This document shows positions 1 through 8,244 of a stretch of DNA of 47,829 nucleotides, piece after piece. Location: positions 1-47,829 of the forward strand of contig JAIVJZ010000013.1 in assembly GCA_020199775.1 (NCBI GenBank), in the 5' to 3' direction. The translations under genes were made by a program, and so were the position numbers. The DNA comes from Acidobacteriota bacterium. GTDB lineage: Bacteria; Acidobacteriota; Blastocatellia; Pyrinomonadales; Pyrinomonadaceae. How positions within the stretch are numbered: position 1 is the stretch's first letter; each line of letters begins with the position of its first letter. The notes beneath the pieces were generated by a model. It had not been told where the DNA came from. It was given only the letters and a program-made list of their open reading frames with translations, and did no database searches.

Positions 1-123
1 AGCGCGGCGCGACGCTTTATACGATCTTGCTGGCAGCATTGCAGACGCTTCTTTATCGTTATACCGGGAAAACGGATTTTCTGGTCGGGTCGCCTACCTC
101 AGGCCGGAGCCGGACGGAGACGG
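1..123. repeat. Terminal direct repeat, left copy (circular contig overlap)
   Basis: These 123 bases recur exactly at 47707-47829. A condensation domain is split between the two window ends and the reading frame continues across the join. This is what an assembler leaves when it closes a circle, so the unique circle is 47706 bp. It is not a biological long terminal repeat as far as can be seen. Confidence 0.93.
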
Positions 124-3100
124 CGGAGATTGTCGGGTATTTTGTCAACCCGGTCGTGCTGCGCGCCGATTTCTCAGGAGCGCCTTCATTCAATGAGATT
201 CTCCGTCGAGCGCGGCAAACTGTTTTCGACGCGCTTGATCATGATGGCTATCCTTTCCCGCTACTGGTCAAACAACTCCAGCCGGAAAGAGACCCAAGCC
301 GCTCGCCGCTCTTTCAAGTTTTCTTCGCTCTACAAAAGCCGCAGTTGCTCGTGCAAGAGGGACTCGCGCCTTTTGTGATGGGCACCGAAGGAGCCCGCAT
401 CAAACTAGGTGATCTCACTCTCGAATCGATGTCTCTGAAACAGCAGGCAGCTCAGTTCGATTTGTCGTTGACGATGACTGAGATGGAAGGAGAGTTGATA
501 GGGTCGCTTGATTACAACACCGACCTCTTCGACCAAGTCACCATTCAACGGATGGCCGGGCACATTCGGATTCTTACAGAGAGTTTAATCGCCAGCCCCG
601 AAGAAACGGTTGCCCGGTTGCCGTTGCTGACCGCAGCCGAGCAACAACTGTTGGCGGAATGGGCGCACACTTCGGTTGATTACGGGCAAAGCGAAATCCT
701 CCCCGAACTCTTTGAGCAGCAAGCGAGACGCACCCCGGAAGAGATCGCTCTCGTGTTCGAAGACCGGGAGCTGACCTACGACGAGCTGAACAGGCGTGCC
801 AATAAACTGGCACACTGGCTTCAGGCGCAGGGCGTCGGGACGGACACGGTGGTCGGCATACTTTTGGAACGCTCGATAGAAATGGTCGTCGGGTTGCTTG
901 GAATACTGAAGGCCGGTGCGGCCTACATGCCGCTCGATCCTGTCTATCCGCAAGTCCGCCTTTCTTTCATGGTCAATGGTGCGCGCGCCCGTTTAATCCT
1001 GACCGAGCGACGTTTCTCCGATTTCGCGGCTTTGGACGGGACTAAAGTTTTCTGTATGGACAGCGATTGGGAGATGTTGTCGGGGCAAAGCGTGGAGAAC
1101 CCCGCCCGTTCGCTCAGTCCCGATAACCTCGCCTACGTGATCTACACGTCCGGCTCGACCGGAGAGCCCAAAGGGGTGATGAACACGCACCGGGCAATTA
1201 GCAATCGCCTGTGCTGGATGCAGGCCGCTTATGACCTCAACCGGCGCGACCGTGTGTTGCAAAAGACGCCTTTCACCTTTGACGTTTCGGTGTGGGAATT
1301 TTTCTGGCCGTTGATCACGGGTGCGCGCCTCGTCGTGGCGCGGCCGGGCGGTCATCAAGACAGCACGTACCTTGCGACTCTTATCGCCGGGCAAGAGATC
1401 ACGACGCTGCATTTCGTGCCGTCCATGCTTCAAGCTTTTCTCGATAACCCCAGAGTCGCAGGCTGCCGCTCCTTGCGGCGCGTCATCTGTAGCGGAGAAG
1501 CTCTTTCTGCGGAACTACAACAACGCTTCTTTTCTTTGCTCGACTCCGAACTGCACAACCTTTACGGCCCGACGGAAGCCGCCGTGGACGTGACGTTCTG
1601 GGCTTGCGAAAAAGAGAGCGACCGGCCGTTTGTGCCCATCGGGCGGGCAATTGCAAACATACAAATCCATATCGTAGACGCGAACCTGCAACCCGTCCCC
1701 GTAGGCGTGCCGGGCGAGTTGCAGATCGCCGGAATCGGCCTTGCGCGAGGCTACGTCAACCGGCCTGATCTGACCGCCGAGAAGTTTATTCCCGATCCCT
1801 TTAGCGGCGAGCCCGGCGCGCGTATGTACCGGACGGGAGACCTGACGAGATTCCGCGCCGGAGGTGAGGTCGAGTTTCTCGGTCGCATCGATCATCAAGT
1901 TAAAATTCGCGGTTTCCGCATCGAGCTTGGCGAAATTGAAGCGGCGTTAGTTTCGCATCTCGCCGTCCGTGAAGCGGTCGTCATCGCGAAAGAGAGCCAG
2001 ACGGGAGACAAGCGACTGGTAGCCTACGTGGCGCCCCATCAGGAACACTTGGCCGAGTTACAGGCATTCACCGACGCCGCAGCGCAAAGCTCATCTGCGT
2101 CCGCGCCGGATGCCCGGAGGGAAGATGCCGAACGCCGCCACAAATTGCCGAACGGTCTGGTGATCGCGCACGACGGCGAGATTCAGTTCAATACGATGGA
2201 TATATACCGCGAGGTATTTGAGAAAGAAATCTACTTGAAGCACGGGGTGACGCTTTCCGATGGAGACTGTGTATTTGATGTGGGCGCACACATCGGACTC
2301 TTCACTCTCTTCGTGAACGAAAAGTGCAGGGACGCCCGCGTCTATGCGTTCGAGCCAATCCCGCCGACGTTTAAGGTGCTGCGTGCCAACGTCTCGATTC
2401 CGGGGTTGAGTGTTAAGTTGTTCAACCTCGGTCTGGCCGACCGGCCGGGGATGGATCAATTCAATTACTACCCGCGAATGACGGGAGTGTCGGGGCGCGT
2501 CGCCGATCCCGAAGAGCACAAGCGACGAAGGAAACCGATCTTGTCCGACTGGCTCCAATCAGTGACCGGGGGGCGACCCGCGACCATGCTTTCGGAGCGA
2601 GATTTGAATGACGTACTGGAAGAGTATTTTAAATGCGAAACGTATGATTGCCGGTTGACGACGCTTTCCGATGTCATTCGCGAGAACAAGGTGGAGCGTA
2701 TCGATCTGTTGAAGATCGACGTTGAAGAGAGCGAACTCGACGTGCTGGCCGGAATCCGGGATGAGGATTGGCCCAAGATCAAACAGATTGTCCTGGAGGT
2801 CGAATCACGCGAAGGTCTCGACGCAATCGTTCCCATGTTGAAGGAACGCGGGTATGAGGTTTTCGTCGATAGCGTAGGGTACGGCTTCTCCTCGGAGGGC
2901 GATGCCGGGCAGGAAGAGAAGGCGGGCAGCACCGGCTACATGATCTACACCCTACGCCCTCAGGCGTCGGAAGATCAATCGACGGAAAAGCCGGTTCAGG
3001 CCGCGTTCAAGGTTCTCAGCGCACCGCCGGATTCACCTCTATCCGTTGAGAACTTGCGCAACCATTTGCTGGCGAAGCTGCCGGACTACATGGCGCCGTC

Positions 3101-3584
3101 GGCCTTCGTCCTGCTCGACCGGATGCCGCTGCTCTCCAACGGCAAGGTTGACCGCAAGGCGTTGCCCGCGCCGGAACAATCCCGCCGCGAGACTGAGCAG
3201 GGTTACATCGCGCCGCGCAACGAGGTCGAGCAGGGGCTGGCGGAGATACTCGCAGAGGTGCTTGGCCTCTCCAAGATCGGCGTCCACGACGACTTCTTCA
3301 AGTTTGGCGGCCACTCGTTGCTTGCCACTCAAGTGATGTCGCGCATATTAGAAAAGTTCAAGGTCGAGTTGCCCCTCCAACAACTATTCGAGCAGCCGAC
3401 GGTGGCCGGGTTTGCAGAGAGCGTGATGAACGCCGGAGGCTTTCGACCGGAAGCCATCAGCCCTATCACGAAAGTCAATCAATCAGCCGAGGAGTTGCTA
3501 CTGGCAAGGATTGGTCAACTTACGGACGAAGAGGTGGAAGCATTACTCGGAGAAGTTGCCGCCGAAGACAGGAGGGATGAATAA
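1..3584 (+). CDS. NRPS-1, C-terminal part: C (second half)-A(Ser) with embedded FkbM methyltransferase-T
   Basis: This is the continuation of the gene that starts at 44880. Codons run in frame from base 3, and the apparent TTG start at 27 is an artefact of the window edge. The whole protein is 2136 aa. In whole-protein numbering the second half of the condensation domain comes first. The adenylation (A) domain follows, with TSGSTGEPKG near residue 1325. Its specificity residues read DVWHISLVDK, essentially the known serine code. Between motifs A8 (RGFRIELGEIE) and A9 (LPDYMAP, about 1968) an FkbM-type methyltransferase of about 300 residues is inserted (about 1650-1960). It has the SAM motif DVGAHIGLF (about 1702) and KIDVEESELDVL (about 1846). 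A10 is NGKVDRKAL, and the carrier domain has GGHSLLAT (about 2045). The C-terminal tail LTDEEVEALL looks like a docking motif. Predicted role: activate L-Ser, methylate it (probably on the side-chain oxygen) and condense it with the fatty acyl starter. Confidence 0.95.
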   Translation, partial: RGATLYTILLAALQTLLYRYTGKTDFLVGSPTSGRSRTETAEIVGYFVNPVVLRADFSGAPSFNEILRRARQTVFDALDHDGYPFPLLVKQLQPERDPSRSPLFQVFFALQKPQLLVQEGLAPFVMGTEGARIKLGDLTLESMSLKQQAAQFDLSLTMTEMEGELIGSLDYNTDLFDQVTIQRMAGHIRILTESLIASPEETVARLPLLTAAEQQLLAEWAHTSVDYGQSEILPELFEQQARRTPEEIALVFEDRELTYDELNRRANKLAHWLQAQGVGTDTVVGILLERSIEMVVGLLGILKAGAAYMPLDPVYPQVRLSFMVNGARARLILTERRFSDFAALDGTKVFCMDSDWEMLSGQSVENPARSLSPDNLAYVIYTSGSTGEPKGVMNTHRAISNRLCWMQAAYDLNRRDRVLQKTPFTFDVSVWEFFWPLITGARLVVARPGGHQDSTYLATLIAGQEITTLHFVPSMLQAFLDNPRVAGCRSLRRVICSGEALSAELQQRFFSLLDSELHNLYGPTEAAVDVTFWACEKESDRPFVPIGRAIANIQIHIVDANLQPVPVGVPGELQIAGIGLARGYVNRPDLTAEKFIPDPFSGEPGARMYRTGDLTRFRAGGEVEFLGRIDHQVKIRGFRIELGEIEAALVSHLAVREAVVIAKESQTGDKRLVAYVAPHQEHLAELQAFTDAAAQSSSASAPDARREDAERRHKLPNGLVIAHDGEIQFNTMDIYREVFEKEIYLKHGVTLSDGDCVFDVGAHIGLFTLFVNEKCRDARVYAFEPIPPTFKVLRANVSIPGLSVKLFNLGLADRPGMDQFNYYPRMTGVSGRVADPEEHKRRRKPILSDWLQSVTGGRPATMLSERDLNDVLEEYFKCETYDCRLTTLSDVIRENKVERIDLLKIDVEESELDVLAGIRDEDWPKIKQIVLEVESREGLDAIVPMLKERGYEVFVDSVGYGFSSEGDAGQEEKAGSTGYMIYTLRPQASEDQSTEKPVQAAFKVLSAPPDSPLSVENLRNHLLAKLPDYMAPSAFVLLDRMPLLSNGKVDRKALPAPEQSRRETEQGYIAPRNEVEQGLAEILAEVLGLSKIGVHDDFFKFGGHSLLATQVMSRILEKFKVELPLQQLFEQPTVAGFAESVMNAGGFRPEAISPITKVNQSAEELLLARIGQLTDEEVEALLGEVAAEDRRDE

Positions 3585-3586
3585 GC

Positions 3587-6500
3587 GTGATGACCGACCC
3601 GATTGCCGACGAGAACCCCGACCAAAGGCGCGAACGCTTAGCACAACTGCTGAGAGCGCGCGCCCAGCAACGGCCGAATCGCTTCCCCCTTTCGTTCGCG
3701 CAACAACGACTGTGGTTCCTCGACGAACTCGAAGGCGGCCGCACCATCGCTTACAACATTCCGGTCGTGTTGCGGCTCAAGGGAGGGCTCGAACAACAGG
3801 TCTTGGAACAGTGCTTCAAAGAAATAATCAGGCGTCACGACTCGCTTCGCACCACGTTTGAGATCAACCGGGCGAACGGCGAGACCGTGCAAGTCATTCA
3901 CCACAGCGCGCCGTTCCGTCTCGAATCAATAGACCTGAGTGACACCCCCGTAGAACAACGCCTTGAGCGCGCACGCGCGCTCGCCAACGACGAGTCCAAG
4001 AGCTCCTTTAATCTTTCCACGGGGCCGCTGCTGCGCGCCTCGCTGGTCAGGCTTGGCGACGACGATCACATCCTCTTACTCACCATTCATCACATCGTTG
4101 CCGATGGCTGGTCGGTAGGTGTGATCATCAAGGAGTTGAAAGCTCTCTACGAAGCCTTCGCTCGCGGCGAGAAGTCACCCCTGCCGGAACTGCCGATCCA
4201 ATACGCGGACTTCGCTCACTGGCAGCGCAATCGCATGCAGGGCGATGTGCTGGAAAAGCAACTCGTCTACTGGAGAAAACAACTCAACGGTCGGCTGCCC
4301 GTGCTGGAACTGCCGACGCGCGGGGCGCGCCCCTCTCGTCACACCCAAAACGGCGCGGTGCGAGTCTGGGAACTGCCGCGAGACATTACGGACGGTGTTA
4401 AGAGCCTGAGCCAAGCCGAAGGCGTGACGTTGTTCATGACGCTGATGGCAGCGTACAAAGTGCTCTTGCTTCGCTACACCGGCCAGCAGGATATGCTCGT
4501 CGGCACCCCGATAGCGAACCGCAACCGGCGCGAGGTTGAAGGGTTGATCGGACTGTTCATCAACACGCTCGTGCTGCGCACAGACCTGTCGGGCGACCCC
4601 AGTTTCAGAGAACTGCTCGGACGGGTGAAGGAAGCCGCGCTGGGAGCTTACGCCAATCAAGACGTGCCGTTTGAAAAGTTGGTCGAGGAGCTACAACCGG
4701 AGCGAGACCTCAGCCGGACTCCCCTGTTTCAAGTCATGTTCGTCATGCAAAACAACCCCATGCCGGAATTGAAGCTGGGGGGCATGACGATGAGTCCGCT
4801 GATTATCGAAGGCGCAACCTCAAAATTCGATCTCACGCTGTCAATCATGGAGGAAGCCGACGGGAACATGTCGGGGTGGCTCGAATATAACACCGATCTG
4901 TTTGATCAGCCGTTTATCGAGTCCCTGATCGGACACTACAACACGCTGCTGCGCGGCATCATCATCGACCCCGAAGAGAGATTATCGCGGCTGCCGATAC
5001 TGACCGACGCGGAGCGGAAACGGTTGCTCGTAGAGTTCAACAACACCGCCTCCGATTACCAGTTTAACAACTGTGTGCACCGATTGTTCGAGGCGGAGGC
5101 GGAACGCACCCCGGATGCCGTCGCGGTTATTTATGAAGGCCAGACCCTGACTTACGATGAATTAAACCGCAGGGTAGATCAGATGGCTCGACGTTTGAAG
5201 GCGGCCGGTGTCAGGCCGGAGACGCTGGTCGGCGTTTCGCTGGAGCGGTCGATTGAGATGGTCTTGGCTATATTCGGAATACTCAAAGCCGGTGGAGCCT
5301 ACGTCCCGCTCGACCCCACGCTCCCTAAAGACCGGCTGACATTCATGGCCGAAGACGCCGGCGTGAAGTTGCTCTTGACGACTAACGACCTCTTAAAGCA
5401 GCTCGACGACATAAGCGTGACGACGTTGTGCTTGGATGAAGAATGGGAGACAACTATCCCCGGCGATAATGACTCGCCGACATCCAGCGATGATCATTGG
5501 GGCGTGTCGGCCAAAAACATCGCTTATGTGATTTATACATCAGGCTCGACCGGCAAGCCGAAAGGTGTGATGACCCCACACGAGGCGGTCACCAACATGA
5601 TCTTATGGATGCAAGCCACCTATGAGATGACCCCCGCCGACCGTCTGCTGCAAAAGACTTCGTTGAGTTTCGACGCCTCGGCTTGGGAGTTTTTCTGGCC
5701 TTTGGTGACGGGTGCCACCCTCGTGGTAGCGCGTCCTTACGCGGAAAAAGACGGCGACTACATGGTCAAGACTCTCCAGGAGCAAGGGGTGACGGTCTTA
5801 CAGTTGGTTCCCTCGTTGCTCAAGCTGCTGGTCGAGCAGGAGGGCTTTGAAAAGTGTCTCCGCCTCAAGCATGTGTTCTGCGGAGGCGAGGCGCTCCCGG
5901 CAGCCGTGTGCAAACGATTCTTAGAGCGATTGCCGCATGCGCGGTTGACCAATGTGTACGGCCCAACCGAGACCACTATGCACGTGACGGTCTGGGAGTG
6001 CGGGAAAGACATACAGGAGAGTGTGGTGCCGATAGGTCGTCCGATTGGCAATACACAGGCGTACGTGCTGGACGAGAATTTGTATCCCGTTCCAATCGGC
6101 GTGCCGGGCGAGTTGTGCATCGGCGGCGCACAGGTGGCGCGGGGCTATCTTAACCGCCCGGAACTGACCGCGGAGCGTTTCATCGCCGATCCGTTCAGCC
6201 ATCACAAGGGACAAAAGTTATATCGCACCGGAGACTTAACGCGGTTTAGACACGACGGAAGTATTGAATTTCTGGGGCGCATCGATCATCAGGTTAAGAT
6301 ACGTGGCTATCGTATCGAACTGGGCGAGATCGAATCGGTGCTGCGCCGGCACGACGCGATTTCCGATGTCGTTGTGATGGCTCGCGAGGACGTACCCGGA
6401 GACAAGCGGCTGATTGCTTACGTTCAGGCGAAGCCGGATCAGAAACCGAAGAGCAGCGAGTTGCACAACCATTTGCTGGCGAAGCTGCCGGACTACATGG

Positions 6501-6988
6501 CGCCGTCGGCCTTCGTCCTGCTCGACCGGATGCCGCTGCTCTCCAACGGCAAGGTTGACCGCAAGGCATTGCCCGCGCCGGAATTTTCCCGACAGGTGTT
6601 GGAGGAGGAATACGTCGCGCCGCGCAACGAAGTCGAGCAATCGCTGGCGACGATTTTTGCGGAGGTACTCGGCCTTGAGAAGATCGGCGTTAACGACAAC
6701 TTCTTTCTACTCGGCGGCCACTCCCTATCGGCCACACAGGTAATCACCCGCCTGCGCGAGACGTTGCAGGTAGATGTGCCCTTGCGTCAAATCTTCGAGG
6801 CGCCGACCGTGTCGGGCTTGGCGAAGGCCGTGGAAGAATTCAAGACCCAACCGCAGGAAGACGAAATAGAAGCCATCTCCCGCGAGAGCGATGAAGAAGA
6901 CGAGCCTTTGTCCGCCTTGCTGGAACAGATGACAAAAGAGGAATTGCAAGCTCTGTTGATGGACGTCACCGGAAAGAAGAAACAGTAA
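3587..6988 (+). CDS. NRPS-2: C-A-T module, Gln-like specificity
   Basis: A single-module NRPS of 1133 aa. The condensation domain has FAQQRLWFLD (about 38) and the active site HHIVADGWS (about 167). The adenylation domain has TSGSTGKPKG (about 650), and the carrier domain has GGHSLSAT (about 1042). Specificity residues read by eye are D-A-W-Q-F-G-V-M-H-K. The first six match the glutamine code DAWQFG; the last positions do not match any code I can name. The neighbouring diaminopropionate and carbamoyltransferase genes make beta-ureidoalanine, a Gln isostere, an attractive alternative substrate. It starts two bases after the NRPS-1 stop, behind AGGAGG at 3570-3575. The start is GTG at 3587 or ATG at 3590. 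The tail (MTKEELQALL) resembles that of NRPS-1 and probably docks to NRPS-3. There is no epimerase domain. Confidence 0.95.
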   Translation: MMTDPIADENPDQRRERLAQLLRARAQQRPNRFPLSFAQQRLWFLDELEGGRTIAYNIPVVLRLKGGLEQQVLEQCFKEIIRRHDSLRTTFEINRANGETVQVIHHSAPFRLESIDLSDTPVEQRLERARALANDESKSSFNLSTGPLLRASLVRLGDDDHILLLTIHHIVADGWSVGVIIKELKALYEAFARGEKSPLPELPIQYADFAHWQRNRMQGDVLEKQLVYWRKQLNGRLPVLELPTRGARPSRHTQNGAVRVWELPRDITDGVKSLSQAEGVTLFMTLMAAYKVLLLRYTGQQDMLVGTPIANRNRREVEGLIGLFINTLVLRTDLSGDPSFRELLGRVKEAALGAYANQDVPFEKLVEELQPERDLSRTPLFQVMFVMQNNPMPELKLGGMTMSPLIIEGATSKFDLTLSIMEEADGNMSGWLEYNTDLFDQPFIESLIGHYNTLLRGIIIDPEERLSRLPILTDAERKRLLVEFNNTASDYQFNNCVHRLFEAEAERTPDAVAVIYEGQTLTYDELNRRVDQMARRLKAAGVRPETLVGVSLERSIEMVLAIFGILKAGGAYVPLDPTLPKDRLTFMAEDAGVKLLLTTNDLLKQLDDISVTTLCLDEEWETTIPGDNDSPTSSDDHWGVSAKNIAYVIYTSGSTGKPKGVMTPHEAVTNMILWMQATYEMTPADRLLQKTSLSFDASAWEFFWPLVTGATLVVARPYAEKDGDYMVKTLQEQGVTVLQLVPSLLKLLVEQEGFEKCLRLKHVFCGGEALPAAVCKRFLERLPHARLTNVYGPTETTMHVTVWECGKDIQESVVPIGRPIGNTQAYVLDENLYPVPIGVPGELCIGGAQVARGYLNRPELTAERFIADPFSHHKGQKLYRTGDLTRFRHDGSIEFLGRIDHQVKIRGYRIELGEIESVLRRHDAISDVVVMAREDVPGDKRLIAYVQAKPDQKPKSSELHNHLLAKLPDYMAPSAFVLLDRMPLLSNGKVDRKALPAPEFSRQVLEEEYVAPRNEVEQSLATIFAEVLGLEKIGVNDNFFLLGGHSLSATQVITRLRETLQVDVPLRQIFEAPTVSGLAKAVEEFKTQPQEDEIEAISRESDEEDEPLSALLEQMTKEELQALLMDVTGKKKQ

Positions 6989-7126
6989 CTCCGCCGACCG
7001 TCTGCTGCAAAATTCCCGCCCGGTCGATTGACCGTGCAAGCCGTTGAATTCACGAGAGCCGGTATGTGATCTAATCGCGGCGGCGGCGACCGGCAGAGTC
7101 GCCAGTTGAATAAGGCAGGTTTAGCG

Positions 7127-8080
7127 ATGCCAACCAATCGTGGAGAACGGGGACATTACGAGTACAAGAGTCGCCTTAGCGATTGGGACTCGCGTGCCGG
7201 CGTCCGGGCAGGGGTGCGCCGCCTGTTGGAAGAAGAGACGGCGGAGAAAGTCTATTTCTCACCCGCGCTGGATCCTATCATCCGTCACCCCCTGCTCGTC
7301 CGGCTGGGCAAGGAAGCCGAGCGCAGCCTCTTAATATATCACCTGTACAGTTATCTTGAGTTCACGGCGAGCTTCGAGATAGAGGTGGTGAATCGTGGAG
7401 CGCAGCGCATCGCTTTTGGTAAGTCGGGACTCGATCTGCCGAGCGAGATGCTGTTTGACGCGTACAAGATTTACTGCGACGAAGCCTACCATTCCCTGTA
7501 CTCCATAGACCTTAAGGTTCAGATCGAGGCCGCCACCGGAATCAAGCCCCTACCCTATAACTTCGGCGATTTCCTGCGCCGGTTCAATAAAGCCCGCGAA
7601 GCCGTGCCGCCGAACCTCAGGCCGTTGAGCGGATTGTTGTTCGTCATTGTGTTTGAGACCTTGATATCTTCGACCCTCAATAAAATTCCTAAGGACGAGC
7701 AGGTCGTTCTCGCCGTCAGGAAAATGATCGCAGACCATGCGAACGATGAGGCCAGACATCACGCCTTCTTTTCCAGCTTCATGGACGTGCTCTGGCCGCA
7801 ACTGTCGAAACGCCAAAAATCAATTCTCGGCCCGATCCTGCCGCACTTCATCATCAAGGCGCTTGAGCCGGACTATGAGGCAATCAAGCGGCGTCTGAAG
7901 ATGTACGATCTGCGCCCGGAAGAAATAGACCAGATCATGGCGGAGTCATACCCGTGGCCGGAGGTCATCGACGGCTTGAGAAAAACTGCGGGCGCGACCC
8001 TTCAACTTTTCCGGCGCAACGGCTTATTCGAAGACCCGCAAACTCTCGAAGAATTTCAGAAAAGCGGACTGATTATATAG
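7127..8080 (+). CDS. AurF/CmlI-like diiron N-oxygenase
   Basis: A 317-aa, mostly helical protein with the ligand pattern of the p-aminobenzoate N-oxygenase AurF family. An early Glu helix (YLEFTASFE) is followed by CDEAYH (about 118, an ExxH site), a third Glu (FETLIS), and NDEARHH (about 206-212). Family members oxidise amines to hydroxylamines or nitro groups, or hydroxylate carrier-bound amino acids, using a carboxylate-bridged diiron centre and O2. Here it lies between NRPS-2 and the diaminopropionate gene, so the substrate is probably an amino acid of the peptide or its free precursor. Which nitrogen or carbon is oxidised cannot be read from sequence. ATG 7127 is preferred over the upstream TTG 7106, since an AAGG/AGG stretch lies before it. 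The 138-bp gap to NRPS-2 has no obvious terminator. Confidence 0.82.
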   Translation: MPTNRGERGHYEYKSRLSDWDSRAGVRAGVRRLLEEETAEKVYFSPALDPIIRHPLLVRLGKEAERSLLIYHLYSYLEFTASFEIEVVNRGAQRIAFGKSGLDLPSEMLFDAYKIYCDEAYHSLYSIDLKVQIEAATGIKPLPYNFGDFLRRFNKAREAVPPNLRPLSGLLFVIVFETLISSTLNKIPKDEQVVLAVRKMIADHANDEARHHAFFSSFMDVLWPQLSKRQKSILGPILPHFIIKALEPDYEAIKRRLKMYDLRPEEIDQIMAESYPWPEVIDGLRKTAGATLQLFRRNGLFEDPQTLEEFQKSGLII

Positions 8081-8101
8081 TTCCGCCGCCCGAAAAACGT
8101 G

Positions 8102-8138
8102 GGATTCGCGCAGTCTGCTCGGGATTCTACGCGAATCC
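8102..8138. repeat. Intergenic hairpin between diiron oxygenase and sbnA-like gene
   Basis: GGATTCGCG at 8102-8110 and CGCGAATCC at 8130-8138 are perfect 9-bp inverted arms around a 19-nt loop, followed by GTTTTG. It could be a weak intrinsic terminator or an mRNA-stabilising or processing hairpin inside the operon. The loop contains a partial repeat of the stem (GGGATTC). Confidence 0.5.
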
Positions 8139-8244
8139 GTTTTGTCCCCCGGTAACAATATTCTTGGTCGTCTGTGAGCCCTCCCGCCGGGCATGGCCTC
8201 TCTTCCTAAATCATCACAATCTCAGAAGCGTTGGAGGTGGAAAG

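Noticed and set aside
27..3584. Independent NRPS gene starting at TTG 27
   Set aside because: The frame is open to the window edge and continues the condensation domain from 44880-47829; the TTG is only the first possible start codon.
7954..8244. 97-residue N-terminal extension of the sbnA-like protein
   Set aside because: It overlaps the end of the diiron oxygenase gene and lacks conserved sequence; ATG 8245 has a strong ribosome site.
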